Positions 19,040 through 27,452 of a stretch of 64,000 bases of DNA are shown here, in pieces (within the stretch, counting starts at the first letter, position 1; every line of letters starts with the position of its first letter). A program made the position numbers and the translations under genes. The stretch spans positions 124,001 to 188,000 of the forward strand of contig NZ_JAIVKX010000003.1 in assembly GCF_020524285.1 (NCBI RefSeq), in the 5' to 3' direction. Source of the DNA: Alloyangia pacifica. GTDB taxonomy: Bacteria > Pseudomonadota > Alphaproteobacteria > Rhodobacterales > Rhodobacteraceae. The notes beneath the pieces are model-generated. The model ran no database searches. It saw only the letters and a program-made list of their open reading frames with translations, and was not told the DNA's origin.

Positions 19040-19233
19040 TGGGCATCGCGCACGAGCATGAGCTGCACCAGCGCCGCCGCGGCCGCAATATCGGCGTGGG
19101 TCTGACCCTCGCCGCCTTCATTGCGATCGTCTTCGGGCTGACCCTGGTGAAGATCGGCTCGGGCGACTTTTCCGCATCGACCGCACCGCAGGGCGCGGAA
19201 TCCGGCGCAGGTGAGGTGCAGAGTGGCAACTAA
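19039..19233 (+). CDS. coxF: CoxF-like small membrane protein of the oxidase cluster
   Basis: A 64-residue protein with a basic histidine/arginine-rich start ([17 protein letters not shown]), one membrane helix ([20 protein letters not shown]) and a short Ser/Ala/Gly-rich tail. It starts within the ctaB stop codon and overlaps ctaG by 11 bases, so translation is coupled. Small single-helix proteins at this place are conserved in alphaproteobacterial cox clusters and called CoxF; the exact function is unknown. The assignment rests on position, size and topology. Confidence 0.82.
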   Translation: MGIAHEHELHQRRRGRNIGVGLTLAAFIAIVFGLTLVKIGSGDFSASTAPQGAESGAGEVQSGN

Positions 19234-19807
19234 GGGGACGACAAAAACCCTCTGGTCGCTGATCGGCGTGGTGGTCTTCATGGGCGCCATGGCCTGGGCA
19301 GCGGTGCCCTTCTACAACTGGTTCTGCCGGGTCACCGGCTATGGCGGCACCACCAATGTCGCCACAGGGGACTCCTCGCAGATCCTCGAGCAGACCATCA
19401 AGATTCGCTTCGATGCCTCGAAGGACCGGGGCATGCCCTGGGAGTTCAAGCCGATGCAGACCGAGATGACGCTGCGCATCGGCGAGGATGGGCTGGCCTT
19501 CTACGAGGCGTACAATCCCACCGATCGCCCCATCGCCGGGCAGGCCGCCTACAACGTGGCCCCCTTCGATGCCGGTGCCTATTTCAACAAGATCGAGTGC
19601 TTCTGCTTCACCGAGCAGGTGCTCATGCCCGGCGAGCGGGTGGAAATGCCGGTGAGCTTCTACGTCGACCCCGAGATCGTCAACGATCCCGACGCGAAGT
19701 TCGCCAAGCACATCACGCTCAGCTACACTTTCTACGAGATCGACCTGCCAGAGGAGACGCAGGCCGCTCTCGCCAAAGAAGAAGCGGACACCAGTTCCGT
19801 GAACTGA
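19223..19807 (+). CDS. ctaG: Cytochrome c oxidase assembly protein CtaG (Cox11)
   Basis: Membrane-anchored periplasmic copper chaperone that delivers Cu to the CuB centre of subunit I. About 194 residues: one N-terminal helix ([20 protein letters not shown]), [11 protein letters not shown], and the copper-binding motif [15 protein letters not shown] followed by [11 protein letters not shown], all hallmarks of Cox11. I choose the GTG at 19223 because GAGG lies 6 bases upstream and homologues begin here; a GTG four codons earlier is possible. Stop is 25 bases before ctaE. Confidence 0.95.
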   Translation: MATKGTTKTLWSLIGVVVFMGAMAWAAVPFYNWFCRVTGYGGTTNVATGDSSQILEQTIKIRFDASKDRGMPWEFKPMQTEMTLRIGEDGLAFYEAYNPTDRPIAGQAAYNVAPFDAGAYFNKIECFCFTEQVLMPGERVEMPVSFYVDPEIVNDPDAKFAKHITLSYTFYEIDLPEETQAALAKEEADTSSVN

Positions 19808-19832
19808 CCGCCTGACCAACGAGGGAAACGAG

Positions 19833-20633
19833 ATGGCGCATGCAAAGAACCACGACTACCATATCCTGCCCCCATCAGCCTGGCCGCTGATCGGCTCGGC
19901 CTCGGCCTTCGTCATGCTGTTCGGCGCGGTGCTGTGGATGCACGACAGCGGGCCGTGGATCTTCCTCGCCGGCTTCGTCGGCGTGCTCTACACGATGTTC
20001 GGCTGGTGGTCCGAGGTGATCGTGGAAAGCCGCGTCGGCGATCACACCCCGGTGGTGCAGATCGGCCTGAAATACGGCTTCATCCTGTTCATCATGTCCG
20101 AGGTGATGTTCTTCCTCGCCTGGTTCTGGTCGTTCTTCAAACACGCGCTCTACCCGATGGGTCCGAACTCGCCGGCGGTCGACGGCGTCTGGCCCCCCGC
20201 CGGGATCGAGACCTTCGACCCCTGGCACCTGCCGCTGATCAACACGCTGATCCTGCTCTGCTCGGGCGCCGCCGTGACCTGGGCGCACCACGCGCTGGTG
20301 CACGAGAACAACCGCGAGGACATGAAGTGGGGCCTGACCATCGGCATCGCCCTCGGCGTGCTCTTCACCATTTTCCAGGCCTATGAGTACAGCCACGCGG
20401 CCTTCGGCTTCTCGGGCAACATCTACGGCGCCAACTTCTTCATGGCGACCGGCTTCCACGGCATGCACGTGATCATCGGGACGATCTTCCTCTTCGTCTG
20501 CCTGCTGCGGCTGATGAAGGGCGATTTCACCCCCGACAAGCACGTCGGCTTCGAGGCCGCGGCCTGGTACTGGCACTTCGTCGACGTGGTCTGGCTGTTC
20601 CTCTTCGCCTCGATCTACATCTGGGGCGGCTGA
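19833..20633 (+). CDS. ctaE: Cytochrome c oxidase subunit III
   Basis: Seven-helix subunit of aa3 oxidase, 266 residues. Seen: the N-terminal [57 protein letters not shown] with the lipid-contacting acidic residue, [20 protein letters not shown], and the C-terminal [20 protein letters not shown], all invariant blocks. It stabilises turnover of subunit I and is needed for full activity. A GC-rich hairpin lies 43 bases after the stop codon. Confidence 0.98.
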   Translation: MAHAKNHDYHILPPSAWPLIGSASAFVMLFGAVLWMHDSGPWIFLAGFVGVLYTMFGWWSEVIVESRVGDHTPVVQIGLKYGFILFIMSEVMFFLAWFWSFFKHALYPMGPNSPAVDGVWPPAGIETFDPWHLPLINTLILLCSGAAVTWAHHALVHENNREDMKWGLTIGIALGVLFTIFQAYEYSHAAFGFSGNIYGANFFMATGFHGMHVIIGTIFLFVCLLRLMKGDFTPDKHVGFEAAAWYWHFVDVVWLFLFASIYIWGG

Positions 20634-20675
20634 GCCTTCCCGCTCCAAAGGCCCCGCGGTCTTCCAGCATTGCAG

Positions 20676-20701
20676 ACGCCCGCCGCTTTCGGCGGGCGTT
20701 T
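20676..20701 (+). terminator. Hairpin after ctaE
   Basis: Perfect 10-base stem ACGCCCGCCG / CGGCGGGCGT with a CTTT loop, then TT. The T-run is short, so this could be a partial terminator between ctaE and the downstream genes. Confidence 0.65.
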
Positions 20702-20740
20702 CGCGTCTGCCCCGGCGCCGCGGTGCTGGCCCGCGTCCGG

Positions 20741-20809
20741 CAGGCGTATTTGGGAAGAGAAGAAGCATGGGCGCTCCCCGCCCCTCTTCTTTTACCAAAT
20801 ACGCCGGGG
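20741..20809. repeat. Bipartite intergenic repeat, copies C1 (-) and C2 (+), inverted pair
   Basis: GGCGTATTTGGGAAGAGAAG (20743-20762, minus-strand orientation) faces CTTCTTTTACC then AAATACGCCGGGG (20785-20809, plus orientation), with a 22-base space. Together they could fold into a long imperfect stem. The G-rich hairpin part is absent from both. Confidence 0.75.
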
Positions 20810-20980
20810 TGGCTGCGGCGCAACGGCAGAGGCGCGAAGCCCCTGCGCCTTTGCCGCAGTTGTGCCCGGGCGGGCCTTGGCGGCTCAATCGCGCCTTGAT
20901 GTGCCCCGCGCAGAGGCGCTAAAGCAGGCAGGACGCGCAGGCGCCCCCGACACTCGACCGAACCCCGGAACCGGACTTAC

Positions 20981-21670
20981 TTGACCCGCTACCTCGCTCC
21001 TTTGCTTTTCGGCCTGATCGGCGCCGCGATCCTCGTATCGCTGGGCAGTTGGCAGCTGCGCCGGCTCGAGTGGAAGCAAGCCGTGCTGGCCGAGATCGAG
21101 GCGCGCATTTCCGGCCCGGCAGAGCCCCTGCCCCGGATGATCTCGCCCGACGAGCAGCGTTACCAGCCCGTCGCCCTGCAGGGCGAGATCCTGCCCGGCG
21201 AGATCCGCGTGCTGGTCAGCCAGAAACAGGTCGGCGCGGGCTACCGCATCATCTCGCCGTTGCGGGTGGAGGGCGCGCCGAGCGGGCCGCGCCTGCTGCT
21301 GCTCGACCGCGGCTTCACCGCCGATGCCGACAAGGACGCCGCCCGCAGCACAGGCCCGGTCACCGTGACCGGAAACCTGCACTGGCCCGACGATCGCAAC
21401 AGCTCGACGCCGGAAAACGACCTCGACGCCAATATCTGGTTCGCCCGCGACATCGGCGCAATGGCCGAGGTGCTGCAGACCGAACCCCTGCTCGTCGTGG
21501 CGCGCGAGATCGACCCCGCCGACCCCAGGATCCAGCCGCTGCCGGTCAGCCCCAGCGGCATTCCCAACGATCACCTGCAATATGCCATCACCTGGTTCTC
21601 GCTGGCCGTGGTGTGGCTGATCATGACCGGCTATTACATCCGCCGGCAGTCCAAGACAGGAAAGGCCTGA
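20981..21670 (+). CDS. SURF1-family oxidase assembly protein
   Basis: Inner-membrane protein of 229 residues that binds heme a and aids maturation of aa3 oxidase (Surf1/Shy1 family). It has one helix near the N-terminus (LAPLLFGLIGAAILVSLGSWQ, carrying the family's L-G-x-W-Q-x-x-R: LGSWQLRRLEWK), a periplasmic domain with LLLLDRGFTADADK, and a C-terminal helix (YAITWFSLAVVWLIMTGYYI) with the conserved HLQYAITWFSLA motif. The start is TTG at 20981, with GGA-rich sequence just before and no closer ATG. thrC follows after 6 bases. Confidence 0.93.
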   Translation: MTRYLAPLLFGLIGAAILVSLGSWQLRRLEWKQAVLAEIEARISGPAEPLPRMISPDEQRYQPVALQGEILPGEIRVLVSQKQVGAGYRIISPLRVEGAPSGPRLLLLDRGFTADADKDAARSTGPVTVTGNLHWPDDRNSSTPENDLDANIWFARDIGAMAEVLQTEPLLVVAREIDPADPRIQPLPVSPSGIPNDHLQYAITWFSLAVVWLIMTGYYIRRQSKTGKA

Positions 21671-21676
21671 GCCCCC

Positions 21677-23074
21677 ATGAGCTCCATGCGCTATATCTCG
21701 ACCCGTGGCAAAGCCCCCGCGCTCAGCTTCGAAGAGGCCATGCTCTCCGGCCTCGCCCGCGACGGCGGCCTCTACGTGCCCGAGACCGTGCCGGTGATGA
21801 CCCCCGGCGACATCCGCGCGCTGAACGGCCTGTCCTACGAGGAAGTCGCCTTCCGCGTCATGCGCCCCTTCGTCGGCGACAGCTTCAGCGACGAGACCTT
21901 CGGCGACCTCATCTCCAAGGCCTATGCCGGTTTCGGCCACAACGCCCGCGCGCCGATGGTACAGTTGGCGCCGAACCACTTCCTGCTGGAGCTGTTCCAC
22001 GGCCCGACGCTGGCGTTCAAGGACTTCGCCATGCAGCTCATCGGCCAGCTCTTCCAGGAGGCGCTGACCCGCCGCGGCGAGCGCGTCACCATCGTCGGCG
22101 CCACCTCGGGCGACACCGGCTCGGCGGCGATCGAGGCCTTCAAGGGGCTCGACGCGGTGGATGTCTTCATCCTCTTCCCGCATGGCCGTGTCTCGGAGGT
22201 GCAGCGCCGCCAGATGACCACGCCCTCGGAAGCCAACGTCCACGCGCTGGCGCTCGACGGGCATTTCGACGACTGCCAGGCCAAGCTCAAGGACATGTTC
22301 AACGACTTCACCTTCCGCGACGAGGTGCGGCTGGCGGGCGTGAACTCGATCAACTGGGCCCGCGTGCTGGCGCAGGTGGTCTACTACTTCTCTTCGGCGG
22401 TCTCGCTCGGCGCGCCTGACCGCAAGGTCAGCTTCACCGTGCCCACCGGCAACTTCGGCGACATCTTCGCGGGCTACATCGCCAAGAAGATGGGCCTGCC
22501 GATCGACCGGCTGGTGGTGGCGACCAACCAGAACGACATCCTGCACCGCTGCCTGTCGACCGGCGACTACCAGACCTCGGAGGTGCACCCGTCGATCAGC
22601 CCGTCGATGGACATCCAGGTCAGCTCGAACTTCGAGCGCGCGCTGTTCGACGCCTACGGCCGCGACGGCGCCGCCGTCGGCCAGCTCATGGACGAGCTGA
22701 AGGCGGGCGGCTTCCACGTCTCGCAAGGCGCGCTGCAGGCGCTGCGCGAGCATTTCGAGAGCGGCCGCGCCTCGGAGGAAGACACCCTCGCCACCATCGC
22801 GCAGGCGCGCGAGACCATGGGCGAGCTGCTCTGCCCGCACTCCGCCATCGGCGTGAAGGTGGCCGAGGAGCACCGCAGCCCGTCGGTGCCGATGATCACC
22901 CTTGCCACCGCGCATCCGGCGAAGTTCCCCGACGCCGTCGAGAAGGCCAGCGGCATCCGCCCGCCCCTGCCGGCGCGCATGGCAGACCTCTTCGACCGCC
23001 CCGAGCGCGTCACCCGCGTGCCCAACGATCTGGCGGCACTCGAAACCCTCATCCGGGAGCGTATCTCCAAGTGA
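21677..23074 (+). CDS. thrC: Threonine synthase
   Basis: PLP enzyme converting O-phosphohomoserine to threonine and phosphate; cytosolic, 465 residues, the longer ThrC class. Seen: YISTRGKAPALSFEEA at the start, the PLP lysine Lys115 in HGPTLAFKDFAMQL, TIVGATSGDTGSAAIEAF, VPTGNFGDIFAGYIAKKMG for phosphate binding, and CPHSAIGVKVAEE and TLATAHPAKFPDAV near the end. Its stop overlaps the GTG start of the M16 peptidase (GTGA). The SURF1-thrC-M16 order is widespread in Rhodobacteraceae. Confidence 0.97.
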   Translation: MSSMRYISTRGKAPALSFEEAMLSGLARDGGLYVPETVPVMTPGDIRALNGLSYEEVAFRVMRPFVGDSFSDETFGDLISKAYAGFGHNARAPMVQLAPNHFLLELFHGPTLAFKDFAMQLIGQLFQEALTRRGERVTIVGATSGDTGSAAIEAFKGLDAVDVFILFPHGRVSEVQRRQMTTPSEANVHALALDGHFDDCQAKLKDMFNDFTFRDEVRLAGVNSINWARVLAQVVYYFSSAVSLGAPDRKVSFTVPTGNFGDIFAGYIAKKMGLPIDRLVVATNQNDILHRCLSTGDYQTSEVHPSISPSMDIQVSSNFERALFDAYGRDGAAVGQLMDELKAGGFHVSQGALQALREHFESGRASEEDTLATIAQARETMGELLCPHSAIGVKVAEEHRSPSVPMITLATAHPAKFPDAVEKASGIRPPLPARMADLFDRPERVTRVPNDLAALETLIRERISK

Positions 23075-24333
23075 CCGTGCAACTGACCACCCTGAAGAAC
23101 GGCTTCCGCATCGTCTCGGAGCGCGTGCCCAGCCTGCAATCCGCCTCGCTCGGCATCTGGGTCACCGCCGGTGGCCGCAACGAGCGGCTCGAGCAGAACG
23201 GCATCGCGCATTTCCTCGAGCACATGGCCTTCAAGGGCACGAAGACCCGCAGCGCGCTGCAGATCGCCGAGGCGATCGAGGACGTCGGCGGCTACATCAA
23301 CGCCTATACCTCGCGCGAGGTGACCGCCTACTACGCCCGCGTGCTGGAGAACGACACCCGGCTCGCGATGGAGGTGATCGGCGACATCCTGATGAACCCG
23401 ATCTTCGAGCCCAAGGAGATCGAGACCGAGCGCCACGTGATCCTGCAGGAGATCGGCCAGGCGCTCGACACGCCGGACGACGTGATCTTCGACTGGCTGC
23501 AGGAGCGCGCCTACACCGACCAGGCGCTCGGGCGCACGATCCTCGGCGAGGCGGCCAACGTGAAGGCCTTCGGCCGCGACGATCTGGCGGCCTTCGTGCA
23601 GGAGCATTACGGCCCCGGCCAGATGATCCTCTCGGCCGCGGGCGCGGTCGACCACGAGGCGCTGGTGGCGCAGGCCGAGGCGCTCTTCGGCCACATGGCG
23701 CCGCGCAAGGCGCCCGGCGCCGAGAACGCGCGCTTCACCGGCGGCGAGATCCGCCGCGAAAAGACGCTCGAGCAGGCGCATATGGCGCTGGCCTTCGAAG
23801 GGCCGGGCTACCGCGACCCCAGCTTCTACACCGCGCAGATCTACTCGATCGCGCTGGGGGGCGGCATGTCCTCGCGGCTGTTCCAGGAAATTCGCGAGAA
23901 GCGCGGCCTGTGCTACACGATCTTCGCGCAGACCGGCGCCTACAGCGAAACCGGCCTCGCGACCGTCTACGCCGGCACCTCGGGCGAAGAAGTGGGCGAG
24001 CTGGCACGGCTGACCATCGACGAGATGAAGCGCGCCGCCGACGACATGTCCCCCGAGGAGGTCGCCCGCGCCCGCGCGCAGATGAAGGCCGGGCTGCTGA
24101 TGGGGCTCGAAAGCTCCTCGAGCCGCGCCGAGCGCATGGCGCGCATGGTGCAGATCTGGGGCGAGGTGCCGCCGATCGAGGAGACCGTCGAGAAGATCGA
24201 CAATGTCACCACCGGCGACGTGCGTGACTTCGCCGAGAAGATCGCTGCAGACGCCCCCGCCGCCCTGGCGCTCTACGGGCCGGTCGGCAGCGCGCCGGGC
24301 CTCGACGAGCTGCAGGCACAGCGGGCCGCCTGA
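23071..24333 (+). CDS. M16-family zinc peptidase (processing-peptidase-like)
   Basis: Zinc endopeptidase of the pitrilysin family, 420 residues, resembling the beta subunit of mitochondrial processing peptidase. The inverted zinc motif H-x-x-E-H is His47-Phe-Leu-Glu50-His51 in IAHFLEHMAFKGTKTR; the third ligand should be the Glu in the ETERHVILQEI region about 75 residues later. The C-terminal half carries GGGMSSRLFQEIREKRGLCY, the second-domain motif with the substrate-binding R/Y pair. Translation is coupled to thrC upstream and to the acetyltransferase downstream (TGATG). Confidence 0.95.
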   Translation: MTVQLTTLKNGFRIVSERVPSLQSASLGIWVTAGGRNERLEQNGIAHFLEHMAFKGTKTRSALQIAEAIEDVGGYINAYTSREVTAYYARVLENDTRLAMEVIGDILMNPIFEPKEIETERHVILQEIGQALDTPDDVIFDWLQERAYTDQALGRTILGEAANVKAFGRDDLAAFVQEHYGPGQMILSAAGAVDHEALVAQAEALFGHMAPRKAPGAENARFTGGEIRREKTLEQAHMALAFEGPGYRDPSFYTAQIYSIALGGGMSSRLFQEIREKRGLCYTIFAQTGAYSETGLATVYAGTSGEEVGELARLTIDEMKRAADDMSPEEVARARAQMKAGLLMGLESSSSRAERMARMVQIWGEVPPIEETVEKIDNVTTGDVRDFAEKIAADAPAALALYGPVGSAPGLDELQAQRAA

Positions 24334-24917
24334 TGCTGGGTCGGCGGCGGAAGTTCAGGCTCGACAGCGAGCGCCTGATCCTGCGCCCGCCGATGCATGG
24401 CGATTTCAACGCCTGGGTCGCGCTACGGCTGCAAAGCAAGGAGTACCTCACCCCCTGGGAGCCGTCCTGGGCCGAGGATCACCTCTCGCGGCGCGCCTTC
24501 ACCAACCGCGTCTACTGGGCGCAGCGCTCGATCAACGCGGGCTCGGCGGTGCCGCTCTTCCTTGTCCGGCGCGAAGATTCGGTCCTGCTCGGGGCGATCA
24601 CCCTCGACAATATCCGCCGCGGCCCGGCGCAGTCGGGCACCCTGGGCTACTGGACCGGCCAGCCCTTTGCCCGCCACGGCTACATGCGCGAGGCCATCGC
24701 CGCGCTGGTGCACCATGCCTTCGCCGACATGGACCTCAGCCGGATCGAGGCCGCCTGCCTGCCGGAGAACGTCGCCTCGCGCGGGCTGCTGGAAAGCTCC
24801 GGCTTCAAGTACGAGGGCGTGGCGCAGAGCTACCTGCAGATCAACGGCCGCTGGCGGACCCACGTTCTCTACAGCGCGCTGCGGCTGGACCGGCGCGGGC
24901 GCACGCAGGTGGGCTGA
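24333..24917 (+). CDS. GNAT acetyltransferase, RimJ/RimL type
   Basis: Acetyl-CoA-dependent N-acetyltransferase of 194 residues. The opening SERLILRPPMHGDFNAWVAL is the RimJ/RimL signature; the acetyl-CoA site lies in GYWTGQPFARHGYMREAIAAL (a variant of the Q/R-x-x-G-x-G/A loop), followed by RIEAACLPENVASRGLLESSGF. The substrate could be a ribosomal protein or another amine. The ATG overlaps the TGA of the peptidase gene. Confidence 0.88.
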   Translation: MLGRRRKFRLDSERLILRPPMHGDFNAWVALRLQSKEYLTPWEPSWAEDHLSRRAFTNRVYWAQRSINAGSAVPLFLVRREDSVLLGAITLDNIRRGPAQSGTLGYWTGQPFARHGYMREAIAALVHHAFADMDLSRIEAACLPENVASRGLLESSGFKYEGVAQSYLQINGRWRTHVLYSALRLDRRGRTQVG

Positions 24918-25025
24918 GGCCGGCCGGGGCCGCGCGGTCCCGATTTGCCCAAAGCTTACCCCACGTAAATTTTAAGCCCGCGCTGCGCGCTCCCGGTCTA
25001 GGCTGGCCCTGAAAGGAGCCCCGCC

Positions 25026-25859
25026 ATGCCGCGTTCTGTCCTCGCCGCCGCCGTCGCGCTGATCCCGCCGCTGAGTGCCCCCCTGCCCGCCGAGGCGCAG
25101 GAGCGCCGCGCCTCCCATTGCATCGCCATCGCCGACGCCGCACCGGGGATGCGCTACGTGCACAAGGCCGCCTGGACCGATCCGGTGCCCGAGTATTCGG
25201 TGCGCATCCAGTATCTGTCGCACGCCGCCTTCCTGATCCAGACCCGTGGCGGGCTCAGCGCGGTGACCGATTTCACCGGCTACATCGGCAATGTGCCGAT
25301 GATCCCCGACGTGGTCACCATGAACCACGCCCATACCAGCCACTGGACCGCCAACCCCGACCCGGCGATTCCGCATGTGCTCGAGGGCTGGGGCGATTTC
25401 GGCGAAGGCATCGAGCATCACCTCGACCTCGGCGAGATCCTGGTGCGCAATGTCTCGACCGATATCCGCTCCGCCTATGGCGGCACCGAGAAGAAGGGCA
25501 ATTCGATCTTCGTCTTCGAGGTCGAGGGGCTCTGCATCGGCCATCTCGGCCACCTGCACCACGAACCGAGCGATGCCCAATACGCGGCGCTCGGGCGGAT
25601 CGACGTGCTGATGGTCCCCGTCGACGGCGGCATGACCATGCCGCTCGACGACATGGTGCGCGTGGTCGAACGGCTGCGCAGCTCGGTGATCCTGCCGATG
25701 CACTGGTTCTCGGGCGCCTCGCTGGAACGTTTCGTCGCGGATGTGTCGGACACCTTCCCGGTCGAGCGCCGCGACAGCTCCGAGCTGGTCATCGGCCTGC
25801 GCAGCCTGCCACCGCAGCCGACGGTCATGGTGCTGCAGCCCGAATGGCTCAGCGAATGA
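25026..25859 (+). CDS. Exported metallo-beta-lactamase-fold protein
   Basis: 277 residues with a Sec-type signal peptide (VLAAAVALIPPLSAPLPAEA, cleavage likely near AEA-QE). The body has the MBL fold of the UlaG/YtnP-like hydrolases: LSHAAFLIQTRGG then VTMNHAHTSHW, GHLGHLHHEPSDAQY, VDGGMTMPLDD and ILPMHWFSG. The first metal motif, normally H-x-H-x-D-H, is His101-Ala-His103-Thr-Ser105-His106, so the aspartate ligand of the second metal is replaced by serine. The substrate is unknown. It has AAAGGAG 7 bases before the ATG and is upstream of a phosphoglycolate phosphatase gene. Confidence 0.85.
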   Translation: MPRSVLAAAVALIPPLSAPLPAEAQERRASHCIAIADAAPGMRYVHKAAWTDPVPEYSVRIQYLSHAAFLIQTRGGLSAVTDFTGYIGNVPMIPDVVTMNHAHTSHWTANPDPAIPHVLEGWGDFGEGIEHHLDLGEILVRNVSTDIRSAYGGTEKKGNSIFVFEVEGLCIGHLGHLHHEPSDAQYAALGRIDVLMVPVDGGMTMPLDDMVRVVERLRSSVILPMHWFSGASLERFVADVSDTFPVERRDSSELVIGLRSLPPQPTVMVLQPEWLSE

Positions 25860-26001
25860 GACTCCAGTCGTGCTGGACGTCGCCCCCCGGCGTCGCCAGT
25901 ATGGCCGGGCGCCGCCCTGCCGCGGTGCCGATACAGGAGCCCCGCGCCATGCCCCTCTCTCATGCCCTCTGCCAAGTCCTCTGCGCCGCAGGCCCTGCAA
26001 C

Positions 26002-26667
26002 ATGCTGAAATCCGTGGTCTTCGATCTCGACGGCACGCTGATCGACAGCGCGCCCGACCTGCACCGCGCCGCCAATGTCGTGCTGCGCAGCGAGGGGCTG
26101 CCCGAGATCACCTTCGCGCAGGCCCGCAGCTTCATCGGCAAGGGCGCCTCGGTGCTCATCGCGCGCGTGGTCGAGACCGTGGGGCTGGCAGATGATCCCG
26201 AGGCGCATCCCCGCCTGCTGGGCAAGTTCATGCACGAATACGAGCGCGATCCCGCGCTGACGGTGCTCTATCCCGGGGTGATCGACGCGCTGGCGCGGCT
26301 GGAGCTGCTCGGCTGCGCGATGGGGCTCTGCACCAACAAGCCCGAGGCCCCCACTCATATCGCGCTGAGGCACTTCGGGCTCGACCGCCACCTGCGCGCC
26401 GTGGCCAGCGCCGACACCCTGCCGGTGCGCAAGCCCGATCCCGCGCCGCTGATGAAGGTGATGCAGGATCTCGGCGGGCCCGGCCTCTACGTCGGCGACA
26501 GCGAGGTCGACGCCGAGACCGCCGAGCGCGCCGGCCTGCCCTTCGCGCTCTTCACCGAAGGCTACCGCAAGGCGCCGGTGGAGGCACTGACCCACGCCTA
26601 TGCCTTCGATCACTGGGACCAGCTTCCCGGCATCGTGGCGCAGCACTTCGGCGCGCTCGAGGCCTGA
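26002..26667 (+). CDS. gph: Phosphoglycolate phosphatase (HAD family)
   Basis: Cytosolic HAD-superfamily phosphatase of 221 residues, removing phosphate from 2-phosphoglycolate formed by oxygenation or DNA repair. Motif I is VVFDLDGTLIDSAPDL with the nucleophilic Asp, motif II lies in MGLCTNKPE, and motifs III/IV in VRKPDPAPL and YVGDSEVDAETAERA. The cap-domain sequence with RSFIGKGASVLIARV matches Gph. The ATG at 26002 begins immediately before the HAD motif; the ribosome-binding site is poor. It converges with the methyltransferase gene, stops 12 bases apart. Confidence 0.9.
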   Translation: MLKSVVFDLDGTLIDSAPDLHRAANVVLRSEGLPEITFAQARSFIGKGASVLIARVVETVGLADDPEAHPRLLGKFMHEYERDPALTVLYPGVIDALARLELLGCAMGLCTNKPEAPTHIALRHFGLDRHLRAVASADTLPVRKPDPAPLMKVMQDLGGPGLYVGDSEVDAETAERAGLPFALFTEGYRKAPVEALTHAYAFDHWDQLPGIVAQHFGALEA

Positions 26668-26679
26668 GGCGCTCGGCGC

Positions 26680-27273
26680 TCAGCGCTTGACGGCGATCAG
26701 GTCGATCAGCGCCGAGCGCCCGACGTGCCCCTGCCCCTCGCGGATATCGAGTTCGTAATCCTCGAGCACCTGCACCTTCATGTCGGCAAAGGCCTTGCGC
26801 AGCATGCCCGCGGAATAGAGGTTCTCGGCCACGCCCGGCCCGCCGGTGCCGTATTGCAGCTGCCGCGGCGTGTAGCCGTGAAGCAGCAGCACGCCGCCGG
26901 GTTTCAGCGCCTGCTTCATCTTGTCGAAGAGCATGGCCCGCCCCTCGGGGCCGACGAACTGGATGAAGATGCCGACCACCAGATCGAACTCCGCCACCGG
27001 CCACGTCCAGTCGAAGACGTCCTGCACCGAAAAATCCACGTCCACCCCGCGTTCGGCGGCCAGCCGTCGCGCCTTGTCCACCGCGGGTGCGGAGCCATCG
27101 AAGGCGGTGACCTTCAGCCCCTGACGGGCGAGATGCACCGAATTCCGCCCTTCGCCATCGGCAACGCAGAGCGCCTTGGCGCCCGGCTTCAGCCAGTGGT
27201 TTCGGCGGATCAGAACGCCCGACGGTTCGGTTCCATAGACGTAATCCTCGACGGCATATCGTTCGTCCCACAT
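26680..27273 (-). CDS. Class I SAM-dependent methyltransferase
   Basis: Small-molecule methyltransferase of about 197 residues related to the TehB/thiopurine-methyltransferase group. It starts MWDERYAVEDYVYGTEPSG, a common beginning for this subfamily; SAM-binding motif I is ALCVADGEGRNSVHLARQG, followed by VTAFDGSAPAVDKARRLA (motif II) and FDLVVGIFIQF (post-II). AGGAG lies 8 bases before the ATG at 27273. Substrate unknown; tellurite or thiol compounds are possible for relatives. Confidence 0.88.
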   Translation of the reverse strand: MWDERYAVEDYVYGTEPSGVLIRRNHWLKPGAKALCVADGEGRNSVHLARQGLKVTAFDGSAPAVDKARRLAAERGVDVDFSVQDVFDWTWPVAEFDLVVGIFIQFVGPEGRAMLFDKMKQALKPGGVLLLHGYTPRQLQYGTGGPGVAENLYSAGMLRKAFADMKVQVLEDYELDIREGQGHVGRSALIDLIAVKR

Positions 27274-27452
27274 GGGCGATGCTCCTGAAAAATATATACG
27301 TTTCAGATAGAAATTCGCCCTAGGGCGGCAAGCATGCGGCAGTTCGTTCACGCCCTTTTGTCATTGACCCCGGGGCGGCGCGCTTGCGAGAACATGACTC
27401 CATATAGCACGAAAGCGCCGCAAGTCGCGGCACAGAAGGGAAGACCCGCGCG

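Larger units (their letters stand above)
20634..20980 (+). other. 347-base gap between ctaE and SURF1: terminator-like hairpin plus inverted repeat pair
   Basis: The gap holds a hairpin (20676-20701), then two copies of the dispersed intergenic repeat facing each other (20741-20766 and 20781-20809). Nothing in it looks coding. The gap may separate the oxidase operon from the SURF1-thrC group. Confidence 0.7.

Noticed and set aside
27274-27452. Thiamine (TPP) riboswitch before the YnjB-like gene
   Set aside because: The conserved CTGAGA and second helix motifs are not found.
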